From assembly GCF_022695515.1 (NCBI RefSeq), contig NZ_JALDPT010000001.1, positions 62,001 through 126,000 of the forward strand: 64,000 nucleotides of DNA, written 5' to 3'. This DNA comes from Phenylobacterium aquaticum (GTDB lineage Bacteria; Pseudomonadota; Alphaproteobacteria; Caulobacterales; Caulobacteraceae). The position numbers and the translations under genes are program-made. Positions 10,969 through 19,677 of this stretch are shown one piece after another (within the stretch, counting starts at the first letter, position 1; each line of letters starts with the position of its first letter). The notes under the pieces are model-generated. The model saw nothing but the letters and a program-made list of their open reading frames with translations, did not search any database and had not been told where the DNA came from.

Positions 10969-13433
10969 GCCGGCCGCACGGCAGGTTGGACAGGCGGCGC
11001 AGGCCGCACATGCTGCCGGGCCTGTCCCAACCGAGTCCGCTTGAGCAGCAGCGCGTTGACGGCGACCAGAGCGGAGCTTCCCGACATGGCCAGGGCGGCG
11101 ATCTCGGGGCTCAGGGTGACCGGGTAGAGAACGCCGGCCGCGAGCGGGAAGGCGACGACATTATAGCCCACCGCCCACCAGAGGTTCTGGTGCATCTTGC
11201 GAAGGGTGGCGCGGGACAGCTCGATGGCCTTGACCACGTCCAGGGGGTCGCTCCTCATCAGCACCACGTCGGCGCTCTCGATCGCCACGTCGGTGCCAGC
11301 GCCGATGGCGAAGCCGACGTCAGCCTGGGTTAGCGCCGGGGCGTCGTTGACCCCGTCCCCGACCATGCCGACCTTCTCACCTTTCGCCTGCAACGCCTTG
11401 ATCTTGGCGGCCTTGTCGCCGGGTAGGACGTCGGCGAGCACGATGTCGATACCGAGTTCGTCGCCGATCCGCTTGGCGGTCCCGGCATTGTCCCCAGTGA
11501 GCATGGCGACCTTCACCCCCAGAGACTGCAGCTGGCGGATGGTCTCCCCGGCGGTCGGGCGGGCGGCGTCGGCGATGGCGATGAGGCCCATGAGCTGGCC
11601 GTCGCGGGCCAGGTGTACGACGGTGCGGCCGGCGCCCTGCAGGCGGGCGGCTTCATCGGTGAGCGGGCCCAGCGCCACCTTGCGCTCATCCATCAGCCGA
11701 CGGTTCCCGAGGAGGACCATCTGGCCGCCCACGCGCGCTTCAGCGCCGCGGCCTTCCAGCGCCTTGAAGTCGGCGGCGGCGGGCATCGTCAGTTGACCGG
11801 CGCGTTCCAGGATCGCCACCGCCAGCGGGTGTTCCGAACCCTTCTCGATGGCGGCGGCGGCGGTCAGCACGGCCGTCTCGTCGAGTCCCTCGGCCGGGAC
11901 CACCTGGACCACCTTGGGCTGGCCCATGGTGAGAGTGCCGGTCTTGTCGAGCACCACGACGGTGAGCTTGACCGAATTTTCGAGGGCGCCGGCGTCCTTG
12001 ATCAGGATGCCATGGGCGGCGCCCAGCCCGGTGCCCACCATGACGGCCATCGGCGTGGCCAGCCCCAACGCATCAGGGCAGGCGATGACAAAGACAGTGA
12101 TGGTGAGCGTCAGCGCAAAGAGCAGCGTCTGGCCGAGCAGCCAGAACCAGACGCCAAAGGTCAAGAGACCGATCAAGATCGCCGCCACCACGAGCCACTG
12201 GGAGGCCCGGTCGGCGAGCAGCTGCGCCGGGGCTTTGGAGTTCTGGGCTTCCTGGACCAGCTTGACGATCTGGGCCAGGGCGGTATCGGAGCCGACCTTG
12301 GTGGCGCGATAGCGGAAAACGCCGGCCTTGTTGATCGATCCGCCGACGACCCCGTCGCCGACCCCCTTGGAGACGGGCATGGACTCCCCGGTCAGCATGG
12401 ATTCGTCGATCTCCGAGGCGCCGTCCTCGATCGTGCCGTCCACCGGGACCTTGCCGCCCGGCCGCACGATCAGCAGATCGCCAACCAGGACCTCGGCGGT
12501 AGGGACTTCCTTTTCGACGCCGTCGCGCACGACCATGGCCATCGGCGGCGCCAGGTCCATCAGCCGGCGGATCGCCTCGGAGGCGCCGGCGCGAGCGCGC
12601 ATTTCCAACCAATGCCCGAGCAGGATGAAGACCAGCAGGAGGGCGGAGGCTTCGTAGAACTGCTCGGCCTTGAAGAAGAAGGTCGCGCCGATGCTGAACA
12701 GGTAGCCGGTGCCGACGCTCAGCAGCACCAGCACGGCCATGTTGAAGACGCCATGGCGCAGCGCCCGGACAGCGGCGATGAAGAAGGGCCAGCCCGGATA
12801 GAGGATGGCGGCGCTGGCCAGACCGAACAGCGTTAGGTTGAGATCCCAGCCGAAGGGCGGTTTCACCCGCAGGGCGTCCATGCCCATGGGCGCGAGGAAG
12901 AAGATCGGGACGGTGAACGCCAGGGCCACGAGGAAGCGATTGCGCATGTCGCGCGCCATCGCCTTCATATCGGCTCCGGGCCCGTGGCCCATCGCCGCCA
13001 TGTCGTCTTCGGCGCCGGCGGCGTGTTTTCCGTGCGCCGTGTGCTCTGCTCTGGGCGCCGGCGGGCGGTCTTTCCCCCGCGCTTCCCTCGCGGGCTCGGC
13101 GCCTGGCGATGCGCCGTGCATGTGCGCAGCGTGAGGGGCGGCTTGTGCCGGGGCCTTCGGATCCTGCGGGCTGACGGTGTCCTCGTCCGGCGCACAGAGG
13201 TGGCGGGGCACCACCTCGCCACGGCAATGGAACCCGCAGTCGCGCACCGCTTGACGGAGCGCCTCGACCGTGGTCAGCCCCTCATCATAGGTGACCGAGG
13301 CCGAGGCGGAGGCGAAGTTCGCCGTCGCGGCCTTGACCCCCGGAAGGCCGCGCAATTTTCGCTCCACCACCAGCGGGTCGAGCGGCGTGCGGAAGCTGGT
13401 GACGTCGACGGTCGTCGTTCTCAAGGCGGTCAC
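10965..13433 (-). CDS. P1B-type heavy-metal-translocating ATPase with CPD motif
   Basis: An 822-residue metal-exporting P-type ATPase. The N-terminal HMA-like domain (about residues 1-70) lacks the usual CxxC metal site. A His/Met-rich linker ([28 protein letters not shown]) precedes the membrane part. Core motifs are the TGES actuator loop, DKTGTLT with phospho-Asp496, SEHPLA in the nucleotide-binding domain, and [11 protein letters not shown]. The transmembrane metal-binding motif reads [12 protein letters not shown]: Cys452-Pro453-Asp454, where CPC (Cu+/Zn2+) or CPH (CopB-type) is usual. The His-rich N-terminus is CopB-like. Specificity therefore cannot be assigned, though copper is the best guess. 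The start is GTG at 13433. The methyltransferase-family gene lies 19 nt upstream in the same operon. Confidence 0.9.
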   Translation of the reverse strand: MTALRTTTVDVTSFRTPLDPLVVERKLRGLPGVKAATANFASASASVTYDEGLTTVEALRQAVRDCGFHCRGEVVPRHLCAPDEDTVSPQDPKAPAQAAPHAAHMHGASPGAEPAREARGKDRPPAPRAEHTAHGKHAAGAEDDMAAMGHGPGADMKAMARDMRNRFLVALAFTVPIFFLAPMGMDALRVKPPFGWDLNLTLFGLASAAILYPGWPFFIAAVRALRHGVFNMAVLVLLSVGTGYLFSIGATFFFKAEQFYEASALLLVFILLGHWLEMRARAGASEAIRRLMDLAPPMAMVVRDGVEKEVPTAEVLVGDLLIVRPGGKVPVDGTIEDGASEIDESMLTGESMPVSKGVGDGVVGGSINKAGVFRYRATKVGSDTALAQIVKLVQEAQNSKAPAQLLADRASQWLVVAAILIGLLTFGVWFWLLGQTLLFALTLTITVFVIACPDALGLATPMAVMVGTGLGAAHGILIKDAGALENSVKLTVVVLDKTGTLTMGQPKVVQVVPAEGLDETAVLTAAAAIEKGSEHPLAVAILERAGQLTMPAAADFKALEGRGAEARVGGQMVLLGNRRLMDERKVALGPLTDEAARLQGAGRTVVHLARDGQLMGLIAIADAARPTAGETIRQLQSLGVKVAMLTGDNAGTAKRIGDELGIDIVLADVLPGDKAAKIKALQAKGEKVGMVGDGVNDAPALTQADVGFAIGAGTDVAIESADVVLMRSDPLDVVKAIELSRATLRKMHQNLWWAVGYNVVAFPLAAGVLYPVTLSPEIAALAMSGSSALVAVNALLLKRTRLGQARQHVRPAPPVQPAVRPA

Positions 13434-13452
13434 TCACTCTTGGGGCGCGGGA

Positions 13453-14112
13453 TCAATGCGCCGCCGCGGCGGATCGCGATCGGCCCAGGCGCGGGATGAA
13501 GGCGGGCGTCTTGCGCATGTAGGCGCGATAGGCGTCGCCGAACCGGGCCAGAGTGTCACGTTCCTCGGCGACGGCGAGCCGCCAATACATGACGACTAGC
13601 ACCGGGAACATCAGCACGGTCAGGATGGTCGGCCATTGCAGCAGGAACCCGAACATGATCAGGACGAAGCCGTCGTACTGCGGGTGCCGGACCTTCGCGT
13701 AGAGCCCGCTGGTGGCGAGGACGCCTTCGCGCTGGGCCTTGTAGAGCACCGGCCAAGCCGCCGAGATCAGCCAGAAGCCGCCGCCGATGAAGATGAAGCT
13801 GAGGATGTGGAACGGCCCGAAGTGGGGGTTCGCCCTCCAGCCGAACATTTCCTCAAGCAGGTGCCCCGCGTCGTGCGACAGCCAATTGACGTTCGGATAG
13901 CGGCTCTGCAGCCAGCCCGAGAACAGGTAGATGGTCAGCGGGAAGCCGTACATCTCTGTAAAGAGGGCGACGACGAAGGCGCTGAAGCCCCCGAAGGCCC
14001 GCCAGTCCAGCTTGGTCCGCGGCTTGAAGAAGCTGAACGCGAAGAAGATGAACAGGACGGAATTGAGCACTACGAGGGCCCAGAGCCCGTAGGCGGGGGT
14101 GTTGTCGTGCAT
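13453..14112 (-). CDS. isoprenylcysteine carboxyl methyltransferase-family membrane protein
   Basis: A 219-residue integral membrane protein of the ICMT/phospholipid-methyltransferase-like family. It has five or more hydrophobic segments. The C-terminal cofactor region is GLYAKVRHPQYDGFVLIMFG followed by EERDTLARFGDAYRAYMR, the usual RHPxY and EE...FG..Y pattern of the family. Bacterial members are often next to heavy-metal ATPases, as here, but their substrate is unknown. ATG 14112 follows the DUF2933-like gene by 8 nt. Confidence 0.85.
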   Translation of the reverse strand: MHDNTPAYGLWALVVLNSVLFIFFAFSFFKPRTKLDWRAFGGFSAFVVALFTEMYGFPLTIYLFSGWLQSRYPNVNWLSHDAGHLLEEMFGWRANPHFGPFHILSFIFIGGGFWLISAAWPVLYKAQREGVLATSGLYAKVRHPQYDGFVLIMFGFLLQWPTILTVLMFPVLVVMYWRLAVAEERDTLARFGDAYRAYMRKTPAFIPRLGRSRSAAAAH

Positions 14113-14120
14113 GGCGGACC

Positions 14121-14372
14121 TCAGTGGCGATGTGGGGAAGGCGGCGCCGGGGTCGTGGGCGCGGTGTCGTCAGACGCGTTCCCGCCATGCCCACCGTGGC
14201 CGCCATGCATGGACATGTGGAGCAGCGGGCAGAGCAGCAGCAGGAGCAGGGGCGCCCAGCCAAGCACATGCATCCGATGTTCGGTAAACAGCAGCGCCAC
14301 CAGGGCGAGCACAAAGACCCCGATCACGATCTTGCCGGCTGTGCCGGTCCAAGATTTCCCTGTCTGTGACAT
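14121..14372 (-). CDS. DUF2933-like small membrane protein
   Basis: An 83-residue protein starting MSQTGKSWTG. Two hydrophobic helices (about 13-30 and 38-54) are followed by a His/Gly-rich tail (HMSMHGGHGGHGGN) and a Pro/Thr-rich end. The C-terminal HMxMHGGHGGHG is typical of DUF2933 proteins, which accompany metal-export genes. An alternative ATG 21 nt upstream would add MMRGRRT. It is probably part of the lipoprotein / DUF2933 / ICMT / ATPase / MFS operon. Confidence 0.7.
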   Translation of the reverse strand: MSQTGKSWTGTAGKIVIGVFVLALVALLFTEHRMHVLGWAPLLLLLLCPLLHMSMHGGHGGHGGNASDDTAPTTPAPPSPHRH

Positions 14373-14425
14373 GGTTCGCCTCCCTCTCATCACGCGCGCA
14401 GCGGCCGATGGACCGCCGGCCTCCG

Positions 14426-14917
14426 CTAGTTCGATCGCTCATAGGCGAAGACCGCCTTGGCCGGGTCGTGTTGGCGGCCGGCGCGCGCCACGTTGAAGGT
14501 CAATCGATATTGTCCCGGATGGCGCAGGGACACATAGCCGCCATAGGTGGTGTCGCCGTTCACCGTCATCGGCTCGAGCGGCATGGTATTGTGCCCCGGA
14601 TGGCCTGGGCCCTGGACGCTCAGCAGGACTGTGGCGTCATCAACGCGGGCGTTGGTCTTAGAATCAACCACAGCCAAGGTGATATGATCGGTTCCCTCTG
14701 GCGGCCCCCCGTGCATCTGAGCCTCGGTGTGATCTTGGGCGTGCGCGGCCACGACGCTGCTGTCGGTGACGCCGTAGTCGAGCCGAAGGCCTTCGACGAC
14801 TTGCGACGGCCCCTCGACCGGTTTGGGCTGGCAGGCGGCGAGCGCAAGCCCGACGAAGGCGCCAAGGAAGAGGGTTGGCGTCTTGTCACGCAATCTGGTG
14901 ACGTTGGGCATCGGCAT
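14426..14917 (-). CDS. FixH/YtkA-like lipoprotein
   Basis: A 163-residue exported lipoprotein. The signal peptide ends in the lipobox LALAAC, with Cys at about residue 29. The mature domain matches the YtkA/FixH-type beta-sandwich: DHITLAVVDSKTNARVDDA, GHNTMPLEPM, and YGGYVSLRHPGQYRLTF. GGAGGAAC about 8 nt before ATG 14917 sets the start. The region contains His/Met residues (AQMHGGPPEG, HPGHNTM) that could bind copper in the periplasm. It is first after the sigma-factor gene in the metal operon. Confidence 0.75.
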   Translation of the reverse strand: MPMPNVTRLRDKTPTLFLGAFVGLALAACQPKPVEGPSQVVEGLRLDYGVTDSSVVAAHAQDHTEAQMHGGPPEGTDHITLAVVDSKTNARVDDATVLLSVQGPGHPGHNTMPLEPMTVNGDTTYGGYVSLRHPGQYRLTFNVARAGRQHDPAKAVFAYERSN

Positions 14918-14988
14918 CTCACGTTCCTCCAAGGACACCGCGGCGGGCTGTGGCCTTCGACGCCGAACCGGCCAGAGCATTACACCCT

Positions 14989-15648
14989 TCATCCCTCCGC
15001 GCCGTCGCCGGCGAGCTGGTGGAGGCGGGCCTTGGCCCAGCAGTCGGCGAGGGCGCAGGTGTGGCACTTCTCACTGAGGGCCTGGCGCAGGGCGGCGCGG
15101 GCGCGGTGCAGGCGGACGCCGGCGTTGTTGGTGGTGAGGCCAAGACCGCCTGCCACCTGCTTGAGCGGACGCTCGGCGAGATAGGTCTGCTGCAGCATCT
15201 GGGCGTAGTCGGGCTTGAGGGTCGCCAGCAGGCCCTTCAGGCACTCGGTCGCAGCGGCCAGGTCCTCTTCCTCGCCGGGTCCGTCGGGGGCGGGCTGGGC
15301 GGCCAGGGTTTCGGCCAGGCGGCGGCGGACGGCGGCGCGGCGGTAGCGGTCGACCACAATGCGGCGCAGGGAGACGGCCATCCAGGCCTCGGGCCGCTCG
15401 GCGGCCTGCAGGGTCCCGGCGTGCTGTAGGAACTTGATGGAGGCGTCCTGCCAGGCGTCCTCGGCGTCTTCGTGGGAGGGCAGGCGGCCGCGCAGGAAGC
15501 GGACCTGTCCGGCCCGCTCGGCGGCGAGACGGCGGCCCAGGCGCTCGGCCGCGGGATCAGTAAACCCGCGCGCCGCTGAAGGTTCCAACGGTTGTAATGT
15601 TGTAGACGCAGCGGCGTCTGGATCCTGTGTCGTGGTCAGTCGAAGCAT
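14989..15648 (-). CDS. ECF-type RNA polymerase sigma factor with C-terminal Cys motif
   Basis: A 219-residue sigma-70-like factor. Region 2 includes LPSHEDAEDAWQDASIKFL and AWMAVSLRRIVVDRYRR. Region 4 includes LLATLKPDYAQML and LGLTTNNAGVRLHRARAAL. A short C-terminal extension has CHTCALADCWAK, a CxxC-x4-C arrangement that could bind metal or sense redox, as seen in some zinc-binding ECF factors. ATG 15648 is preferred over a TTG at 15720, because the longer form would run through the FixK-type box at 15707-15720. With the box centre at 15713.5, a class II start would fall near 15672 and leave a leader of about 24 nt. It likely controls the downstream metal operon; no anti-sigma gene is seen. 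Confidence 0.85.
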   Translation of the reverse strand: MLRLTTTQDPDAAASTTLQPLEPSAARGFTDPAAERLGRRLAAERAGQVRFLRGRLPSHEDAEDAWQDASIKFLQHAGTLQAAERPEAWMAVSLRRIVVDRYRRAAVRRRLAETLAAQPAPDGPGEEEDLAAATECLKGLLATLKPDYAQMLQQTYLAERPLKQVAGGLGLTTNNAGVRLHRARAALRQALSEKCHTCALADCWAKARLHQLAGDGAEG

Positions 15649-15706
15649 CGGTCGGGTCCCTCGAAGTCTCCGCCAACAACACTGGCCGCGATCCTGCGGC
15701 GTCGAT

Positions 15707-15720
15707 TTGACCCAGATCAA
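15707..15720. promoter_or_regulatory. FixK/Fnr-type box upstream of the ECF sigma gene
   Basis: TTGACCCAGATCAA is TTGAC-N4-ATCAA, one base off consensus. Its spacing from ATG 15648 suits a class II FixK promoter reading the minus strand. It lies in the divergent region shared with the efflux operon at 15902. Confidence 0.75.
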
Positions 15721-15742
15721 TCGGCTTCTTCTTGTCGCAGAT

Positions 15743-15768
15743 AGAAGAAAGTCTTAGGGATTTCTTCT
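15743..15768. promoter_or_regulatory. 8-bp inverted repeat, possible operator
   Basis: AGAAGAAA and TTTCTTCT are separated by 10 nt, in an AT-richer pocket between the sigma-factor gene and the HlyD gene. A regulator site is possible; which regulator is unknown. Confidence 0.35.
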
Positions 15769-15901
15769 TCTGATGCGTATTGCCTTTCCCAATGCAGCCG
15801 GCCCTACCCGGCTTGCTGGCGCATGAGCTGTAAGGTCCCGCGCACAGCGGCGTCTTTGAACGAGCCCGGCAGGGCGCGGACGGTTCGCCGGGAGGGGCAG
15901 G

Positions 15902-16873
15902 GTGAAGATTCAGGCACGACAGGTGACGCTGCTGGTGGCGTTGGGCCTCGCGCTTCTGGCGGCCGGCTCAGCGATCGCCTATTGGCGGCTGAAGCCGCCG
16001 CCGGCGCCGGCCCAGGTGATCTACGGCAGCGGCCGCATCGAGGCCGACGAGGTGCGGGTGGGCCTGGAGTTGGGTGGGCGCCTGGTGGAGAACCGTGCGG
16101 TCGAGGGGGCGACCCTCGAGCTGGGCGCGCCCCTGGCGCGCATCGAGCCCGCGGACGTGGCGCTGCAGTCGGAGCGCGCGGCCGCGCAGCAGGCGGCGGC
16201 GGCGGAGACGGAAGCCCAGATCGTCAGCCAGATCGGTCTGGCGCAGCACCACACGATGACGGCGCGGGCCGACCTTGATCGTTACGAGAGCCTGGCGCGC
16301 GACGGCTACGCGCCGGCCCAGCGCCTCGACGTCGTGCGCAACGCCTATCAGGCGGCGGCGGATCAGGTCGCGGTGCTGAAAGCGCGGCGCGCCGAAGCGG
16401 CCGCCCAGGCGCGAGCAGCCGGTAAGGTGCTCGAGCTTAGCCGCTCGCAGCTTGCGAAGACCAGCGTCGCGGCCCCGATCACCGGGGCGGTCCTGCAGCG
16501 TCTGGCCGAGCCCGGCGAGGTCGTGGCGGCGGGCCAACCGGTCGCGGTGCTGGCCGACCTGACGCGCGTGAAGCTGCGCGTTTTCGTCGGCGAGCGGGAT
16601 CTGGGCAAGGTCCGGTTAGGCGCGCCGGCGCGGATCCGGGTCGACGCCTTTCCGGGGCGCGACTTCACCGCGCGGGTGGCGCGGGTGGACGCCCAGGCCC
16701 AGTTCACGCCCCGCGACATCCATATGCAGGATGAGCGCAGCCGCACGGTGTACGGCGTGACCTTGGAGGCGCCGAACCCGCAAGGCGTGCTTAAGCCCGG
16801 CATGCCGGCGGACGCCTGGATCCTCTGGGATGCCCGTGTCGGCTGGCCAGCCCGCCTGGCCGCGCCGCAGTAG
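15902..16873 (+). CDS. HlyD-family periplasmic adaptor of ABC-2 efflux system (YbhG-like)
   Basis: A 323-residue membrane fusion protein. An N-terminal signal-anchor helix (about residues 7-26) is followed by a biotinyl-lipoyl half (IYGSGRIEADEVRVGLELGG), an alpha-helical hairpin rich in Ala/Gln (about 75-185), the second lipoyl half (KTSVAAPITGAVLQRLAEPG) and a beta-barrel domain (VFVGERDLGKVRLG). GTG 15902 is preceded by GGAGG at good spacing. It is first in a four-gene operon with ATPase and two permeases, linking the inner-membrane transporter to an outer-membrane factor not encoded here. Confidence 0.88.
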   Translation: MKIQARQVTLLVALGLALLAAGSAIAYWRLKPPPAPAQVIYGSGRIEADEVRVGLELGGRLVENRAVEGATLELGAPLARIEPADVALQSERAAAQQAAAAETEAQIVSQIGLAQHHTMTARADLDRYESLARDGYAPAQRLDVVRNAYQAAADQVAVLKARRAEAAAQARAAGKVLELSRSQLAKTSVAAPITGAVLQRLAEPGEVVAAGQPVAVLADLTRVKLRVFVGERDLGKVRLGAPARIRVDAFPGRDFTARVARVDAQAQFTPRDIHMQDERSRTVYGVTLEAPNPQGVLKPGMPADAWILWDARVGWPARLAAPQ

Positions 16874-16882
16874 GGGCCCCAG

Positions 16883-18586
16883 ATGAGCCAACCCGTCGTC
16901 GTCGCTGAAGCATTGGGTCGGCGTTATGGACGCCGCCAGGTGCTGGACGGCGTAAGCTTTGAGGTCGGGCCCGGCGAGGTGTTCGGCGTCGTGGGACCCG
17001 ACGGCGCCGGCAAGACCACGCTGTTGCAGATCCTGGCCGCCATCCTGCGGCCGACCACGGGGAGCTGTCGCGTCCTGGGGGAGGACGTGCGCCGCGCGTC
17101 CGAGCGGGTCCAGGCGCGCATCGGCTATATGTCCCAGGGCTTCTCGCTCTATGACAAGCTGACCGTGGCGGAGAACATCGCCTTCGCCGCGGATATCCGC
17201 GACGTGCCGCCGGCGGCTCTGGCTGAGCGGCGAACGCGGCTGCTGGCGATGGCCGGGCTGGAACGGTTCGAAGCGCGGCGCGAAGGCCAGCTCTCCGGCG
17301 GCATGCGCAAGAAGCTCGCGCTCTGCGCCAACCTGATCCACGAGCCGCCCCTGCTCATTCTCGACGAGCCCAGTCTCGGGGTCGATCCGCTGTCGCGCCG
17401 CGAGCTCTGGCGCATCCTCGACCAGGCGAAGGCCGATGGCCGCTCCATCGTGTTTGCGACCTCCTACATGGACGAGGCCGACGCCAGCGACCGGGTCCTG
17501 CTGCTTCGCGACGGCCGTCCGCTCGCGATCGGTGCGCCAGCCGACCTGAGGAGCCAGGCGAAGGGCCGCGTTTACCGCGTGGTCACCGCCGATCCGGGCC
17601 CGACGGAGCGCCAGCTCAGCGCCAACCCCGAGGTGATCAGCTTCCAGCGCCGGGCCGGCGATGAACTGCGGGTGCAGATGCGATCCCAAGCGCCGCCGAG
17701 GCTGTCGGGGGACGCGCGCGCCGAGGCCGCGGAGCCCAGCATGGAAGATGTCTTCACGGTTGCGTCCGCTCCGCCGCCAGCGCCGGTTGGGACGGCGGAG
17801 CCGGCGCCGCCTGAGCGACCGGCCACGACTGCGGCGCCGGACGTGATTGTCGCCGAAGGGGTGGCCCGCCGGTTTGGTGATTTCAAGGCTGTGGACGACG
17901 TCACCCTTAGCGTCGCGCCTGGCGAGGTCCTGGGACTGCTCGGCCCCAATGGCGCGGGAAAGACGACCCTGATCCGCATTCTGTGCGGGCTGCTGGCGCC
18001 CAGCGCCGGGCGCGCCCGGGTGGCCGGGTTTGATGTCGCCGGCCAGAGCGAGGCGGTGCGCGCCCGCATCGGCTACATGTCGCAGCGGTTCTCGCTCTAT
18101 CCGGATCTCAGCGCCCGGGAGAACCTCCTGTTCTTCGCCCGCGCCTACGGTGTGCCTCGCGCCGAGCTCAAGGCGCGGATCGCCTGGGCGGCGGCGCGCG
18201 CGGGGCTCGAGGGCGAAGGGGAGGAGACCGTCTCGTCGCTCTCGGGGGCGACCCGCCAGAGATTGGCGCTCGCCTGCGCCATGGTCCACCGCCCGCAGGT
18301 GCTCTTCCTCGACGAGCCCACCTCGGGCGTCGATCCGCTCTCCCGGTTCCGCTTCTGGCGGCTCATCGCCGCGCTCGCCGCCGATGGCGTCGGGGTGGTG
18401 GTCACCACCCACTATCTGGAGGAAGCCACCTTCTGCGATCGGCTTGGGCTGATGATGGACGGGCGGTTGATCGCTCTGGGGCCGCTGGCGGATCTGACCG
18501 CCGAGCTGGGGCTGGAGACGGCCACGGTGGAAGACGTATTCTTAGGGTTCATCGCCCGCGAGCGGGCCGCGAGGCGTGCGGCATGA
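16883..18586 (+). CDS. ABC transporter ATP-binding protein, two fused ATPase domains (YbhF-like)
   Basis: A 567-residue cytoplasmic ATPase with tandem nucleotide-binding domains. Domain 1 has Walker A GPDGAGKTT, signature LSGGMRKKLALC and Walker B LLILDEPSLGVDP. Domain 2 (from about residue 320) has GPNGAGKTT, a degenerate signature LSGATRQRLALAC and VLFLDEPTSGVDP. A Pro/Ala-rich linker joins them. It powers the two ABC-2 permeases that follow and overlaps the first by 4 nt (ATGA). The paralogue at 56080-57843 has the same architecture. Confidence 0.92.
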   Translation: MSQPVVVAEALGRRYGRRQVLDGVSFEVGPGEVFGVVGPDGAGKTTLLQILAAILRPTTGSCRVLGEDVRRASERVQARIGYMSQGFSLYDKLTVAENIAFAADIRDVPPAALAERRTRLLAMAGLERFEARREGQLSGGMRKKLALCANLIHEPPLLILDEPSLGVDPLSRRELWRILDQAKADGRSIVFATSYMDEADASDRVLLLRDGRPLAIGAPADLRSQAKGRVYRVVTADPGPTERQLSANPEVISFQRRAGDELRVQMRSQAPPRLSGDARAEAAEPSMEDVFTVASAPPPAPVGTAEPAPPERPATTAAPDVIVAEGVARRFGDFKAVDDVTLSVAPGEVLGLLGPNGAGKTTLIRILCGLLAPSAGRARVAGFDVAGQSEAVRARIGYMSQRFSLYPDLSARENLLFFARAYGVPRAELKARIAWAAARAGLEGEGEETVSSLSGATRQRLALACAMVHRPQVLFLDEPTSGVDPLSRFRFWRLIAALAADGVGVVVTTHYLEEATFCDRLGLMMDGRLIALGPLADLTAELGLETATVEDVFLGFIARERAARRAA

Positions 18587-19677
18587 AACTGCGTCGTCTG
18601 CTGGCCTTCTCCCGTAAGGAAGTGATCGAGATCTCACGGGATCGCTTCACCATCGGGGTGGCGCTGTTCATGCCGGTGATGATGCTATTCCTGTTCGTCT
18701 ACGGCATCACCTTGGACGTCGAAAATGCGCCGTTGATGGTGGTCGACCACGACAAGAGCGCCGCCAGCCGGGAACTGCAGGCCAGGTTCGTCAACTCGGG
18801 CTATTTCATGCTCAAGGCGGCCCCTGAGGACGAGCGCGCCGCCGAGCACGCGCTGATGCGCGGCGAGACCCGTGCGGCGTTGTTCATTCCCAAGGGCTTC
18901 GCGCGTCGTCTGGGCCGCGGCGACGGTGCGCCGGTGCAGTTCGTGGTGGACGGCACCTACGCCAGCACGGCGGCGATCCTGTCAGCCTATGGCCGGGCGA
19001 TCCTCTATGCCTTCCCGGGCGAACTGCGCCTTCCCGTCCAGCCAGAGGTGCGAGTCTGGTATAATCCGCAACTGCGCAGCCGAAATTTCATCGTTCCCGG
19101 CCTGTTCGCGGTCATCCTGATGGCGTTTCCGCCGCTGCTGACGGCTCTGGCCGTCTCGCGCGAGAAAGAGCTGGGCACCATCGCCCAGATCTACGCCTCG
19201 CCGCTCACCCGCGGCGAATTCATCGCCGGCAAACTGCTGCCCTATGCGGGCATTGCCTTCCTGGAACTTTTGATCGTGGTGATCGGCGGCCTGGTCTGGT
19301 TCCAGGTGCCGGTGCGCGGCAGCCTGACGCTGCTGCTCGCCGTCGGTCTGTTATACGTTGTCTGTACGGTCTCCATCGGCCTTCTGGTCTCCACCTTGGT
19401 GCGCACGCAGCTGGCGGCGATGCTCACAGCCTTGATCGTCACCCTGATGCCCGCCTTCCTGTTTTCCGGCTTCATCTATCCGATCTTCACCATGCCGGCC
19501 GGCTTCCAGATCTACGCCTCGGCCTTCCCCACCCGCTATTTCCTCGAACTGTCGCGGGGGATTGTGCTTCGGGGCGCCGGTTTGCGAGAGCTCTGGCCCA
19601 ACGTGGCGGTGCTGGCGGCCTACACGGTCGTGGTGTTCGCGATCGCCGCCTGGCGCTTCCGCAAGAGGATCGCCTGA
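18583..19677 (+). CDS. ABC-2 type permease (YbhS/YbhR-like), first subunit
   Basis: A 364-residue permease. An N-terminal helix (RFTIGVALFMPVMMLFLFVYG) is followed by a large periplasmic domain with VVDHDKSAASRELQ and VWYNPQLRSRNFIVPGLFAV. Five C-terminal helices (about residues 175-360) include the KELGTIAQIYASPLTRGEF loop typical of this family. ATGA overlap upstream and TGATG overlap downstream show coupling. It probably exports drugs or lipophilic compounds with its partner. Confidence 0.9.
   Translation: MKLRRLLAFSRKEVIEISRDRFTIGVALFMPVMMLFLFVYGITLDVENAPLMVVDHDKSAASRELQARFVNSGYFMLKAAPEDERAAEHALMRGETRAALFIPKGFARRLGRGDGAPVQFVVDGTYASTAAILSAYGRAILYAFPGELRLPVQPEVRVWYNPQLRSRNFIVPGLFAVILMAFPPLLTALAVSREKELGTIAQIYASPLTRGEFIAGKLLPYAGIAFLELLIVVIGGLVWFQVPVRGSLTLLLAVGLLYVVCTVSIGLLVSTLVRTQLAAMLTALIVTLMPAFLFSGFIYPIFTMPAGFQIYASAFPTRYFLELSRGIVLRGAGLRELWPNVAVLAAYTVVVFAIAAWRFRKRIA

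Noticed and set aside
10965-13433. Assigning the ATPase as CopA
   Set aside because: It lacks the N-terminal CxxC and has CPD instead of CPC, so copper specificity cannot be claimed.
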